Source: Carposina sasakii (Eukaryota > Arthropoda > Insecta > Lepidoptera > Carposinidae). Taken from it: DNA of 64,000 nucleotides. Location of the stretch: contig CP053155.1 in NCBI GenBank assembly GCA_014607495.2, forward strand, positions 10,230,001-10,294,000, in the 5' to 3' direction. The stretch's first letter is position 1. Every line of letters starts with the position of its first letter. The notes below the pieces were generated by a model. The model was not told the origin of the DNA. It searched no databases and saw only the letters and a program-made list of their open reading frames with translations. Shown here in pieces: positions 44,205-54,648 of the stretch. The position numbers and the translations under genes were made by a program.

Positions 44205-44890
44205 GAAGTAATAATAATAATAATAATAAGCCCGCAGGGCAGCTTGTGGCGAGCTGTTGGGAGGTAGCGTTCCCACGGACCTGAAGTACTCCCGGGGGAA
44301 GACCCTGTTCCTCATCTCCGGCGCCGGAGTGAAGTCTGACGAGGAACAGTTCCCCCACCTCTGCCTTGCCTTCGCCGGCCGGGCAGAGTGGAGTTGCGAG
44401 AGCTGACAGCTCGAGGGTGGACGTGCCCGTCAGTAAGTGGCGAGTTGGCTTCGGTTTAAAGTCCAGGGGCACCCCTCCACCCTAGCCACTCACCAAATGT
44501 TGCCCCCTTTGTCGCTCCGTGCGTGCGGCCGTTTCAGGGGGCCCATGAAATGAGTCGGCGAGTCACCGCCTGCCAACAAACAATTATGAGACTTGGTTGT
44601 AATGGCAGGCGTCCGTTAGTCTCCCTCAATAGCCCAGTTACCCAACCCCACCCAACATTCAGCCCCATAGCCCATGACCTTTGTTTCCATCGCATGACAT
44701 AGATCTGCACTCCAATAGTCTTGCACATGGCGGGGACCATCGCCGGGTGTATCATATTGTGCGGTCAGCGATGGTATCCGCCATGTGTATCCCACACCAT
44801 ATTAAAGGTCTCTAAAAAGGGCCTCTACATCTTGGCCACGGCCCGATGCACGCCTCTAAAGGACCGGGACTCTGTAGTCCCGTGAATTTC
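44205..44890 (-). mobile_element. GC-rich 3' end of a retroelement, reverse orientation
   Basis: On the minus strand a GC-rich stretch (agtcccggtcc, ggcggataccatcgctgac, cgccggcgaaggcaaggc, ctccggcgccggagatgagg) ends with cagctgccctgcgggctta-type sequence and a (TTA)n tail at 44208-44231. The tail marks it as a LINE or SINE 3' end. No family-specific coding sequence is left. Confidence 0.6.
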
Positions 44891-44896
44891 GAAAGA

Positions 44897-45110
44897 GATA
44901 CAATAATAATAATAATAATAAATTTTATTTGAAATCAAGTATTTACAATTCATCCTTATCTAATATTTAACAGAGTAGGTATTTGTAAAAGAAAAACACT
45001 TTGCCATAATACAACGAGAGCTGAGTTTATAGCGGTCCCCACACTAGGTCAGGCCTGTATCGTGGGGAGAGTTAGAGAGTGGAGAGTTAAAATGTTAGGT
45101 GTACTCTGAG
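44897..45110 (-). mobile_element. Second retroelement 3' end with (ATT)n tail
   Basis: On the minus strand it ends gatttcaaataaaattta followed by (TTA)n at about 44902-44925. Upstream it contains tagtgtggggaccgctataa. It stands next to the previous element in the same orientation. Confidence 0.5.
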
Positions 45111-45195
45111 AAGTTACCGTTGAACAATAATATATGTAAGTACGTATATATATAGAATTTAACATACATACAAACATACATAAACATACATTAGG

Positions 45196-45199
<4 letters not shown>

Positions 45200-45272
<73 letters not shown>
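45200..45272. repeat. (AT)36 microsatellite
   Basis: An uninterrupted AT dinucleotide tract of about 73 bases. It is followed by gtatatat. Confidence 0.97.
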
Positions 45273-45280
<8 letters not shown>

Positions 45281-45796
45281 TAGTACTTATAGATAAATAA
45301 TGGATAATAAGATAATGGTAATCTACGATTGAACTAACAGTAATGCTTCAGATCGCTCGTACGATAGTCCAAGGAGGAATTTCGTAACTAGTACTTTGGC
45401 TTGACGAATTGAACTATTTTTTATGTCACAGAATTTAGCGATTTGGTTGTAAATAAAAGGTAGACGGTAGAATAGGAAGTATCATAAATGCGGAACTGTT
45501 CGTAGAATTTTCCGGTACTTTCAGTTCATTTTCTTTTTTATTGTGTATCTGCAATGTAGAAGTTTTAGTATAATCCGATATATTAATGTATTGCACTATG
45601 ACTAATTTTTATGTCCCAAAAGAAATAATTTAATTCCTTGACATTGTGTTTGAATGGTTAAATTGACAAAGCACCGAGTCGAGCGATCGAAACGAGCGTG
45701 CCGCCTTTCCAACATATACATCAAATTTCAAATTTTAGTAATAAAATCAGTCATACATATGTAATTATTACATCAAATAACATTTCTAATTAAAAG
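45273..45796. other. Intergenic, no gene seen
   Basis: AT-rich. The patch at 45670-45705 (accgagtcgagcgatcgaaa, cgagcgtgccgcc) resembles 62182-62215 and is probably a repeat scrap. Confidence 0.4.
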
Positions 45797-46080
45797 CGGT
45801 AATAGCCTAATGGTTAAGACGTGCGCCTTTCAGTCGAAAGGCGTGGGTTAGATCCCAGTCACGGTCCTGTACCACTGAATTTATTTCATGTACGGATTTT
45901 CTAAAAAAAATCATTAAATGATACACAAGGAGGGTTGCCGTCAGGCCGGCAGTCTGTCGTAAAAAAAGCCAAATCTTTGGCAATGTGAGTTTTGAAAAAA
46001 ACCATATTGAGCCGGGCTCATAAATAATGGGATGAGGGTAGGAAGATGGTGAACATTTCAAATAAAACATTGTCATTATC
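45797..46080 (+). mobile_element. tRNA-derived SINE, second family
   Basis: Head: gcggtaatagcctaatggtt (box A-like), gcgcctttcagtcgaaaggc (anticodon arm) and gggttagatcccagtc (box B-like). Body: atttatttcatgtacggatt, aggagggttgccgtcaggcc, aatctttggcaatgtgag, ggaagatggtgaacatttca and a short A-rich tail with ataaaacattgtcatt. About 280 bp. Confidence 0.85.
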
Positions 46081-46139
46081 CCTATAACGTATAGTGAGAC
46101 GAACTACAGCTAACTTAACAATAGTCCGTTTAGAACATT

Positions 46140-46300
46140 CGCCGTCGTCAGTCTATTGCAGTCCGTACGTGTGGACGTAGGCTTCCCCCAGTGTGCGCCA
46201 CATGGCTCGATCTCCCGTTTTTGCCATCTAGTCACTACCAGCCGTCCTCTTTAAGTCATCGGTCCATCTGGCCGGAGGGCGCCCAACGCTACGCTTGGAA
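46140..46300 (-). mobile_element. RTE-like LINE 3' end, reverse orientation
   Basis: Contains gtcagtctattgcagtccgt, ggacgtaggcttcccccagt, catggctcgatctcccg and catctggccggagggcgccc, as at 6800-6995. Confidence 0.7.
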
Positions 46301-46616
46301 CATTATAGGAAATTAAATCTTCAAGGAAACTGTGTTCCATGCACATAAATATCATGCACATAAATATATGTTAATTTGGTCATAGAATACACGAAATAAG
46401 ACGCTTTTGGTAATACAAGTATTCTATTCGGTATGGTAATAGCGACTTAAAAGGTGCCATATTGCGACAGTTTAGTCGTACTGAGTATGTGACTTGAATC
46501 TTTTCCAAATTTTTATTTTATCTCCGAGACATGTGTACCAAATTTGCGGAATATCATTCATAATCATAATACATTTAAAATCAATTTTAATCCATAAATA
46601 CATATACAGGATGTTT

Positions 46617-46991
46617 TTTTGTGGTCACCTTTAACGAAGGGTACGTATTCTATACATGGAATAAAGTAAGTTTATGCTAAAAAAAATGCTGGGAATTTTT
46701 TTTTTTTTTTTTTGAAAAAAAAATTTAAATTCCTTGATCGTGCGAAATTTATAGTGTCTAGTGTTTATATTAGTTTTTTTATAGATAGATATTAATTATT
46801 TTTCGTGAAAAAATCCTGCTACGCGCGTCTATGTGCATTTATGCAGAAAAACGCAGTCTATTTACTCAACTTTGGACCCTAATATTTTGGAAACCAGACA
46901 CTTCCCAGGTATGCTTCCATGGAGAAAAATGATCGTGATGATGAGGAGATTCCGTAGTTTTCGGGAACGTTGACGACCAAAAATCATCCTG
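46617..46991. mobile_element. CAGGATGTTTTTT MITE, copy 2
   Basis: Starts caggatgtttttttgtggtc and ends gaccaaaaatcatcctg with TATA on both sides (46613-46616, 46992-46995). 375 bp. Sister copies are at 32590 and 55733. Confidence 0.88.
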
Positions 46992-47000
46992 TATATAAGG

Positions 47001-47185
47001 CTGTGTTCCCAAAATGGGGTAGTCAGAACTGCAGAATCGCGAAGAAGACGTTAAGCATAGTTGCTAGTTCATCGCCTGAGAGAACGTACCTAAATTCCTC
47101 GACTCTTACGACATGCACGGAATGAGATGTAGCTGATATATTCTAGTGAAGCCTCGCATCAGCACATGCAATTAACTTAAAAATT
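47001..47185. repeat. Copy of the gctgtgttcccgaaatgggg repeat
   Basis: Shares ggctgtgttcccaaaatggg, cgactcttacgacatgcacg and gtgaagcctcgcatcagcac with 5990-6240. It starts just after the TATA of the previous MITE. Confidence 0.6.
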
Positions 47186-47252
47186 GATGCAATTTATACC
47201 TAATAGTGTAAAAAAGTGTCAGAAGTATCGACTCGCAATTCTATGACAACGG

Positions 47253-47324
47253 CTATCCCGTTTTTTCCCGTTCCCATCCCGCACCTACTAAACTGCGGGA
47301 TGGGAACGGGAAAAAACGGGATAG
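47253..47324. repeat. Perfect 31-bp hairpin
   Basis: Bases 47253-47283 (ctatcccgttttttcccg...) are the exact inverse of 47294-47324, with a 10-base loop cctactaaac. It lies about 220 bases before the ABCG start codon, upstream of the splice acceptor. It may be a miniature element or a fold-back insertion. Confidence 0.9.
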
Positions 47325-47541
47325 TTCATTGAATTTTCCACCACCACCATCTTATTAAGTTGGCTGATAAGCCTCAGGCATCTAGTAGACATTACGGAAT
47401 ATAACTAATGCCTAACTATCCAGCTGTTTAGGGTTGACACCGGGAGATAACCTTGTAGCACTCTAAATAGATTTCCTAGTTGAAATATAATATAAACATT
47501 AATAAAGCTAATTAATTTTAATCTATTTCAGATAATTCACA

Positions 47542-47596
47542 ATGGATTTGGAGTTCAGGGATCTGCGGTACATTGTACGCAGTAGAGTCACAAAAG
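47542..47596 (+). CDS. ABCG half transporter, first coding exon
   Basis: The gene encodes an ABC transporter of subfamily G: a half transporter with the nucleotide-binding domain before the membrane domain, which works as a dimer in a membrane; many insect members are thought to move lipids or sterols, but the substrate cannot be told here. This exon encodes MDLEFRDLRYIVRSRVTK plus the first base of Gly, after the acceptor atctatttcag (47521-47531) and before the donor GTACGT, phase 1. L..RYxV is the usual opening strand of ABCG domains. The ATG is the first after the acceptor. The five exons seen (to 63499) join in frame to 245 residues; the membrane domain is beyond the window. Confidence 0.88.
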
Positions 47597-47944
47597 GTAC
47601 GTAACCTACAATATTCACATGATACGTAATATGACATAATATCTAGGTACCTACTACTATTAGGTAAAGGTAGTAGATAATAAGTACTACTTAGTAATAT
47701 TACATAACTTTGAAAAATATACGAATAAATAACAAGCGTATTCCTTCTGGAAAATGGTGTTTAAAATTCGTGGATCACCATCCCTTGGTCTAAAATGCTT
47801 TAACAAATTATAACATTCAAAAGTCAAAATGATTACTTCGTAGTTTCACCACCAAAGTCCAAATCACATTTACATGTCGGCTTTTTTATCGACAGAAACT
47901 GAAATTGCATAAAACTAAACTAAGAAATAAATTAATATCATATC

Positions 47945-48070
47945 CACACATCAGCCTATTGCAGTCCATTTCTGGACGTAGCCCTCCTCCAGGGCACACC
48001 ACAAGGCTACTGCCATAGGGGGTTGCCGCAGTATGATTTTTGGACTATGTTGTCAACACGAGACATACTA
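47945..48070 (-). mobile_element. RTE-like LINE 3' end, reverse orientation
   Basis: Contains catcagcctattgcagtcca, ggacgtagccctcctccagg, ctactgccatagggggttgc and ggactatgttgtcaacacg. It is a diverged member of the 16575-16800 type. Confidence 0.65.
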
Positions 48071-48084
48071 CGCCACCTCGCGGA

Positions 48085-48408
48085 AATCACCTGCACCGGT
48101 ATGATGAATTTGGTGAGAGCGAGATGTCTCACTTTTAAACGTCAAATCCACAGAGCTATGTAATGACTAGACATGTAAGTGTATGTACTTTACGTGTAAA
48201 AAGGGATTGCAAAGCACTTCTTTCAGGGCAAATTCATTCAGTCTTAGCTTGAGAACACTCGTCTATTCCAATTCCCAACTCAGTTTTTATAGGCAAAGTA
48301 CATACACTTACTTTGTCTAGTTGTTATAAGCTCTGTGAATTTGACGTTTAAAAGTGAGACATCTCGCTCTCACCAAATACATCATACCGGTGCAGATCGC
48401 CTCTTACT
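48085..48408. mobile_element. MITE with long inverted arms (GAGAGCGAGATGTCTCAC), copy 1
   Basis: Arms: ctgcaccggtatgatgaatt and tggtgagagcgagatgtctc on the left, with the inverse ending aaatacatcataccggtgca on the right. The interior (aaaagggattgcaaagcact, agtcttagcttgagaacact, aattcccaactcagttttta) matches 52284-52576. About 320 bp. Confidence 0.85.
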
Positions 48409-49059
48409 ACGAGTATATCCTTCACCATATGGGGCGGTTTCTTCTCTGCACCATAATGAACATATCTTACCTCTGTATATAACTAATACAGAACTGTAGC
48501 GAGTAGCTATACCCTAGTATCCTATCCATTCATATAACGGAATATTCACTAGTTCCCGGATGCTGTATCCGTGACATTTAAATCTAGGCAAGTTCCAGGC
48601 ATACTATTATCTAGTATATATTATGCCAATATATTGCATATATTCGCTTATCTATGTAGGACATATATAGAAAACAATCTGCATTTATCTATACCTAACC
48701 AAGTAATGACATCATAATGTTTGTTGTTACTGTAAAAACGTGATAATGGCGTGACTTTCTAATTAACTGAACCATAGGTTAAGTAAATTGTTTAATTTAT
48801 ACGTTAGATAATTTAAAAGTTTGTTTCTTTGACTAACAATGGCGGAATATTTTACACGGTTCAGATTCGGATCAATATTGCTTTCAATTTCATTGTTTTA
48901 ATGACACATCTAGGTATGTGTTTACGCAATATCTTCTATCATAGATAATAGACACAAAATTACTTGATTCTTGAGCTCTCGATAACTTTAGTACTTGGCC
49001 GGTATAGAACTCTTGATAAAGTTTTGACCCTAAGCAACTAACTGAAACTAAAAAAAAAA

Positions 49060-49960
49060 AAAACAAAATCATTTATTCGTATTATTATTATTATTTGTAA
49101 AGCATTAACAGCTTGTTTGTCGATTGTCTTTTTATATGTTACTTTCTATGTCCGCACCCCAAAATGAAACCACTACCAAACAAAACTCGCTATCATTTAA
49201 ATATTCTAATACTGTATAATATTCTATCATGTAAAGTTTTTTCTTCACAATATTTTTAAATTTACAGATAGGTAGCCCTTTGAGTGTATCTGGAAGCTTG
49301 TTGTAGAAAAGTATACATTGACCCATTATTGATTTACTGATTTTGCTGGAATAGATATGCAATTATGTAGCATATTTGCTACCTGTCTTAAATTATAATT
49401 AGATAAACAATATTTATGTTTATTCATGTATGAACATTTCATAGATAAATTGATGTCCAGTAATATAATATTTGGACAATAGTATGCCACTGTTGACATC
49501 AATTTATTTAATCTATATCTATGAGTATTTTCTGCCTGTGGCCAACCATTACTGTAGGGCAGTGTAAACAAAATTACTTTGTGAACTTTAATATTATTTA
49601 AAACTTGATACAATTTATCCACATCTGCCCTACAATTCAAAGCTTTCCTGCTGCCAATCAGTAGAACAAGAGTTGTATTTATGGAAAATTCATACAATTT
49701 TATTTTGTTTAATATGTAGTTTAAAGGAGCATCAGGCATGCAGTAGTTTAATACTGATCATGATGGGCATTGAAATTGGTTTATAAGCTGACCTAAACCC
49801 TTTCCTATGTTGTCAATGAATATCACCATTTGAGGCTGAGACTGAGTGTCCTCAGAATTGGAAATACAATAGTTTTCATTATTATTATTACTTAGCGTGA
49901 GACTTTTTTTCACCGGTGTGGACAAAAGGGAACCACTCTCCGACTGCACATTCAGTGTAG
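49060..49960 (-). pseudogene. Internally deleted LINE: esterase-like ORF1 joined to ORF2 tail
   Basis: On the minus strand, from high to low coordinates: a low-complexity N-terminus (SNNNNENYCISN), QMVIFIDNIGKGLGQLINQF, a frame break near 49750, MPDAPLNYILNKI, TTLVLLIGSRKALN, KVILFTLPYSNGWPQAENTH and PNIILLDINLSMKCSYMNKH. This layout resembles the SGNH-hydrolase-like ORF1 of CR1-type LINEs. At about 49330-49360 it passes straight into the last part of the reverse transcriptase (CILFYNKLPDTLKGLPICKF, NIVKKKLYMIEYYTV) and a shortened 3' end that matches 9330-9430 and 10019-10200. So nearly all of ORF2 is gone. The end is an A-rich/(ATT)n stretch at 49050-49100. Confidence 0.7.
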
Positions 49961-50736
49961 GTATATTGCATAAATATTAAGCATAATCATAACGTCAGTC
50001 ATGTTAGAAACGATAATGGTTGTGCGTGTTACCGCAAACAATTTTCTGATTGTGTCCAGCCTTAACAAGATAACGGGATGTGGGTCAGTGACAGATTATC
50101 CGCAAACACCTAACCGTACCTGAAGTATGTGGGTGTGAACTGAACCTATGAACTGGCTTTAGCCGTGTCAATTCTCCTTTTTGACATTATATCGTAATCC
50201 AGTGCTTCTTAGCTACTCGTATAGCTAGCTTAGCTAATCTATGAAATTATAATTAATGAAACTTATAGATGAATTTTAATTTGAATTTATCAGACAGGAC
50301 AAATATTACGGCCTGTGTTCATCAACGTTCGATTAACGTAATTGCCCGACTGTTTTTCTAAACACAACTTTCCGGTTACCACAAGTTAACCAGCAACATA
50401 GAATAAAGTTTCCAACATTATTGAAGCCGTACTAAGCCACGATCCGGAAAAGGCTTCATATGTGTGTGTATGAACCGCTATGCTAGGTATCCACTTATCC
50501 GCTTATTGCACAAGAACCACATTTCAATTTATGAGTTGAAGCGGGTTTGACGGTTTAGGACACTTCCGAATCGGGCAAAGTCGCAGGTTTACGCCGAGTT
50601 AATGAATATAGACTAAACAGGAACTACCAGTTTGAAGCTCTTTTCAGATCTGCGCGAATCGCTAAAATGCAATTCTCCTACCTACTGTAGCAAATTAAAA
50701 TGGGACAAATATATCTATTCTACCATATATAGGTAT

Positions 50737-50963
50737 ACTAGTGGACGCCCGCGACTTCGTCCGCGTGGACTGCAGAAAAAACAAAATGTCTAAATTATCC
50801 GGGATAAAAAAAAAATCCCGGGATATAAAGTAGCCTATGTGTTAATCCAGGGTGTCAGCTAACTCTATACCAAATTTTATTAAAATCGCTCCAGCCGTTT
50901 TTACGTGAAAGAGTAACAAACATCCATCCATCCATACTTACAAACTTTCGCATTTATAATATA
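50737..50963 (+). repeat. Lepidopteran tail repeat, copy 4
   Basis: Starts actagtggacgcccgcgact, then tcgtccgcgtggactgcag, ttaatccagggtgtcagcta, tcgctccagccgtttttacg, a catccatccatcc run, and ends aaactttcgcatttataata. This and copy 1 share the same 3' half; copies 2 and 3 share another. Confidence 0.85.
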
Positions 50964-51290
50964 TAACTTTCAACCCTTATTTCACCCCTTAGCTGGTCGA
51001 AATTTCAAAAATGCTAGAACAAATGTTTAATGATTTCTTATCAAGTGCTTAAATATAAAGTTTCATGGTTTTATCTTTTAAAATTAAGAAATCCCATACA
51101 AACTTTCAACCTCTATTTCAACCCCTTCATCCCTTTTTTTCGAAATAAAAAGTAGCCTATGTTCTGTCTCAGGTTCTAAAGATTGTCTGTACCAAATTTC
51201 ATCAAAATCGGTTGCGAGGTTTAAGCGGGAAAGCGTAACAGACAGACAGACAGACAGACAGAGTTACTTTCGCATTTATAATATTAGTTG
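50964..51290 (+). repeat. Related tail repeat ending in (GACA)n
   Basis: Contains caaccc(t/c)tatttcaccccttag-type text twice (50972 and 51111), aagtagcctatgttctgtct, aaatttcatcaaaatcggtt, then (GACA)n at about 51238-51262 and tactttcgcatttataatat. The ending matches the previous repeat, so both may be 3' ends of related retroelements. Confidence 0.7.
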
Positions 51291-52283
51291 GGATATGCAT
51301 GCTTTATGAAGGTATTATTTTATTCTACATGTTGGTGTATCAAATTGTAATACCTAATTGGTAAGTTGAGATGTAATTTTTTTTGCATTCTCATGAGCCG
51401 CAATGTAAGTCGAAAAATTGATACATAGTGTAACGAGCGTCGCAGTTGCCATTCGTAGCATACGCTACGAAACTCGCCTTAAACTACGAGCCTTAATAGC
51501 GTATATGAACGATATAACTTAACAATGATATTCATTGCTGTTTTTACGACTAGACGGGGGGCTGTTTGGCTTTTCTTTGCAAAATATTACATTGCGCGAT
51601 AATGATATGTGCATTTACGGGGATTTTGCTGGTGCCAAAGCGAAGTCGAAGAAGTCTGTACAGACCTTTTCTACACAAATAGGACGCAAGATTAATGACA
51701 AAACTTACTAGTCAATGTAAGCCACATGATTTACTAGAAATTCTGGGTATGGAGGCCAACATAGGTACTTACTTACCTAGTGTTCCTCCGACCTGGAGGA
51801 AAATTGAATAAGCAATAAATCATTTTCGATTCTTATCAATTAATTTGTAATTCAATGTTGGTATTAATTGAAAATGAAATGAAAATTTATCAATAGGAGA
51901 CGGACAATTGTGTACGCTAAAAAAACTTTCAAGTTACTTATTATTAAAACTATTGGTGTAACAAATAATCGTGGAATATATTGTAATGTAAAACCGTATG
52001 ATATTTCCGAAAATACTCAATCAGAAAAAAATAAAACAACCTGTCGCGGGTCACAGGGCTGTGAAATAATTGCTTATACATAGGCATTATTCATAGAATA
52101 AAAAAACTAAAAAAACACACCTATTCTACGAAACTACTTGACTTTTGAATAGAGACGCTGAACTCCTACAGTTTTCTCGAAATTTATCAAAATTGCAAAA
52201 CTAGAAAAAATATGAAATTGATTGAATCTATAAAATAGGATATAAGTATGTATTTTCATACGTATCAAATGTTATAGGTAAAA
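51291..52283. other. ABCG intron 1, anonymous part
   Basis: AT-rich, no exon or repeat recognised. Confidence 0.4.
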
Positions 52284-52576
52284 CAGCGCCCGTAGCATGA
52301 ACTTTGTGAGAGCGAGATGTCTCACATTTACGCAACAAATTCACAGAGCTATGACTAGACATATAAGTGTATGTATGTACTTCACATGTAAAAAGGGATT
52401 GCAAAGCACTTGTTTTAGGGTATATCATTCAGTCTTAGCTTGAGAATACTCGTTTATTCTAATTCCCAACTCAGTTTTTATATGCAAAGTACATACATTT
52501 CCTTTTTGTTGCTCTGTGAATTTGACGCGTAAATGTGAGACATCTCGCTCTCACAAAGTTCATGCTACGGGCGCTG
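52284..52576. mobile_element. MITE with long inverted arms, copy 2
   Basis: Starts cagcgcccgtagcatgaact and ends agttcatgctacgggcgctg, exact inverted ends of 20 bases that continue as tgtgagagcgagatgtctca. 293 bp. Its interior is the same as that of 48085-48408, but the outer 20 bases differ between the two copies. Confidence 0.9.
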
Positions 52577-52609
52577 ACATCTACAGACACAGTGAGAAAC
52601 CATAATACG

Positions 52610-52685
52610 AGCACCAAGCATGCACGTTGATACATACCTACATAGCTGCTACTCTGAAAATATTATTGTTATTCTTCGTATGTTT
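52610..52685. repeat. Short repeat scrap related to 1120-1205
   Basis: cgagcaccaagcatgcacgt and tacatagctgctactctgaa, in the same order as at 1120-1205. Confidence 0.4.
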
Positions 52686-52777
52686 CATTAACACCACGTC
52701 ATTTACATACTTATGAGCCAACTCCAGTTAAATCTGCGCATTCAAATAGTAAATTCTGATAAATTTTAATATACCTG

Positions 52778-52849
52778 ATACGCCAACCCTCCTGGCACAC
52801 GCAGTCATAGAACGTTATATGACAGCGCGTGCCAGGAGCGTTGGCGTAT
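52778..52849. repeat. Imperfect hairpin with 23-base arms
   Basis: The left arm atacgccaaccctcctggca and the right arm tgccaggagcgttggcgtat pair with one extra base pair change; the loop carries aacgttatatgac. About 72 bp. Probably a miniature fold-back element. Confidence 0.75.
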
Positions 52850-53983
52850 AGTATTTTATAAAAATCTACACAACAATATAACACTTCGATTCAGCAAGTC
52901 TACGCAATTACGTGCAAGATAAAGCGCATTGGTTGCATCACTTGCCAGTTGTAGTGACAATGGCTTTTGATAGATTTGTCCTTAATTTGAGTCATTTTAG
53001 CCAATGGACAATAATTATGTTCGTAATTAACAAGAGACATGACATCCCATTGACTCTTTGCAGGTTCATGGAGAAATTGGGGTTTCGATTATGATTAAAC
53101 TTTTTCTAATCTGTGTTTAAAGTTCTAAGATGAATAGTTTAATAGATGTCATAAGTTTAATAGCATACTAAATGGGCATTGAAATAATTAGGAATAATGA
53201 TAATATACAGTTCAACAGCATGTTTAAGTGTATGCCATGGGTGCAAAAAACGTTTATTTTACGAAACATTTTGGTTATTCTCGGATATCAGTATTCCTAA
53301 AAGAAATATTATTAATTCGCATACGGATCTATTAGATGTGTTCGCTATCTGAAACAAACGTTTATTATTTGAAAATTATATCTAACGAAGGAAACGATAC
53401 ACTTCGAGCAACAGCTTAGCCATAAACCCCTTTTTATCAAACACTCTTTAGGGATTCCTCACGAAGTGGATATTTTGAAATTTTGTGCATTTATTTTGCT
53501 GCCTAATTGGATAGGGAAAGGAGTTATTATAAAAGCGGGATCACATAATCCAAAAAATATAGGTTGTCCAGAAGTCTGCAATATTTTATGCAGATACAAC
53601 ATTTTAGTTTTACCAGTAGTAGTACTACCAGCGAAGTCACGTTTTTGAATTAAGATTTTGCTAACATAGTATGTACATAATTTGTAATAGGTACCTAATT
53701 ACTTATCTGAGTACCAACCAATTGTTATGATCCACGAGATTAACAAGGAAGTTTTAAATCACCTTGACCTCACCATGAGGTTATAAGGTTTACCTGATAA
53801 ACTGACAGCTGAGGTTTAAAGGTGACACTTTAACACAGTTAGTTATTACATATCAAGTGTTTATTAATTTACTTTGAACTTTTGTTTTTATCATTTCAGT
53901 ATAAAAATTCTAATGTCTTATTATTCCCCTTAAGTCTTATCATTACCTTTTTAATTTACAATAAATTGGTATGTTTGTTTTAG

Positions 53984-54104
53984 GAAAACCCAGAGAGGTT
54001 CTCAAAGGTGTCGACGGAAAATTCCGATCTGGACAGCTGGCCGCCATTATGGGACCCTCTGGAGCCGGCAAGAGCTCCCTTCTCAATGCAATATCTGGAT
54101 ACAG
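53984..54104 (+). CDS. ABCG half transporter, coding exon 2 (Walker A)
   Basis: Encodes residues 19-59: KPREVLKGVDGKFRSGQLAA, then IMGPSGAGKSSLLNAISGY. GPSGAGKS (about residues 42-49) is the Walker A loop that holds ATP phosphates, in the form usual for ABCG proteins. Acceptor tttgttttag ends at 53983; donor GTTTGT follows AG of a split Arg codon (phase 2). Confidence 0.95.
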
Positions 54105-54194
54105 GTTTGTAAATTTTATATTTATTTTAGTCAGTTTAGGATATTTTGTCACAGTTGTACTTTTAAGAGTACCCAACTTAACGTTAATTTTCAG

Positions 54195-54452
54195 ATCAGC
54201 AGGCGTATCCGGCGAGCTACTAGTCAACGGTGAGGTCAGAAACGAGCATCAATTCCAAAGATCCTCCTGCTATATCACACAAGAGGACTTACTGCAGCCT
54301 TTACTAACAGTTCGTGAGACTATGGACGTCGCAGCCAGCTTGAAGCTGCATAAAGGTGCTAAAGCGCACTCCGAAGTGATACTACAAGAGCTGGGGTTGT
54401 TGGAACACCAGCATACCAAGACTGAACAGCTGTCTGGTGGTCAGAAGAAGAG
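54195..54452 (+). CDS. ABCG half transporter, coding exon 3 (Q-loop, signature)
   Basis: Encodes residues 60-144 plus two bases of Arg145. CYITQEDLLQPLLTVRETM holds the Q-loop Gln (about residue 88), and the exon closes with TEQLSGGQKKR, the ABC signature (LSGGQ, about 138-142). A short 90-base intron separates it from exon 2 (acceptor ttttcag, donor GTAGGT). Nothing essential is missing. Confidence 0.95.
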
Positions 54453-54648
54453 GTAGGTACAGTTATTTTATCCATTAACCTGATGAAGTCTGCAATAAGA
54501 TGTTTTTCGTCGTGGATTCGGGACATCACTATAAGTAGAGCAGTAACATCTCAGTTTTTATGTCATTTGTTATCCTGCAGACTTCAAACCCATCAACCCT
54601 TCAAACCCATCTTCGCTATCGCTATTCTGGTAGTCATTATTGGTATTT

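Larger units (their letters stand above)
47597..53983 (+). other. ABCG intron 1 (6.4 kb)
   Basis: Starts GTACGT and ends tttgttttag. It contains a LINE tail, two MITEs of one family (48085, 52284), an internally deleted LINE (49060-49960), two dispersed tail repeats (50737-51290) and a short hairpin (52778). No further exon was recognised inside. Confidence 0.8.

Noticed and set aside
45200..45272. Promoter or origin signal in the AT tract
   Set aside because: A plain dinucleotide microsatellite explains it fully.
52912..53094. Extra ABCG exon in intron 1
   Set aside because: The frame has no ABC transporter motif, and exons 1 and 2 join directly in phase to give a continuous domain.
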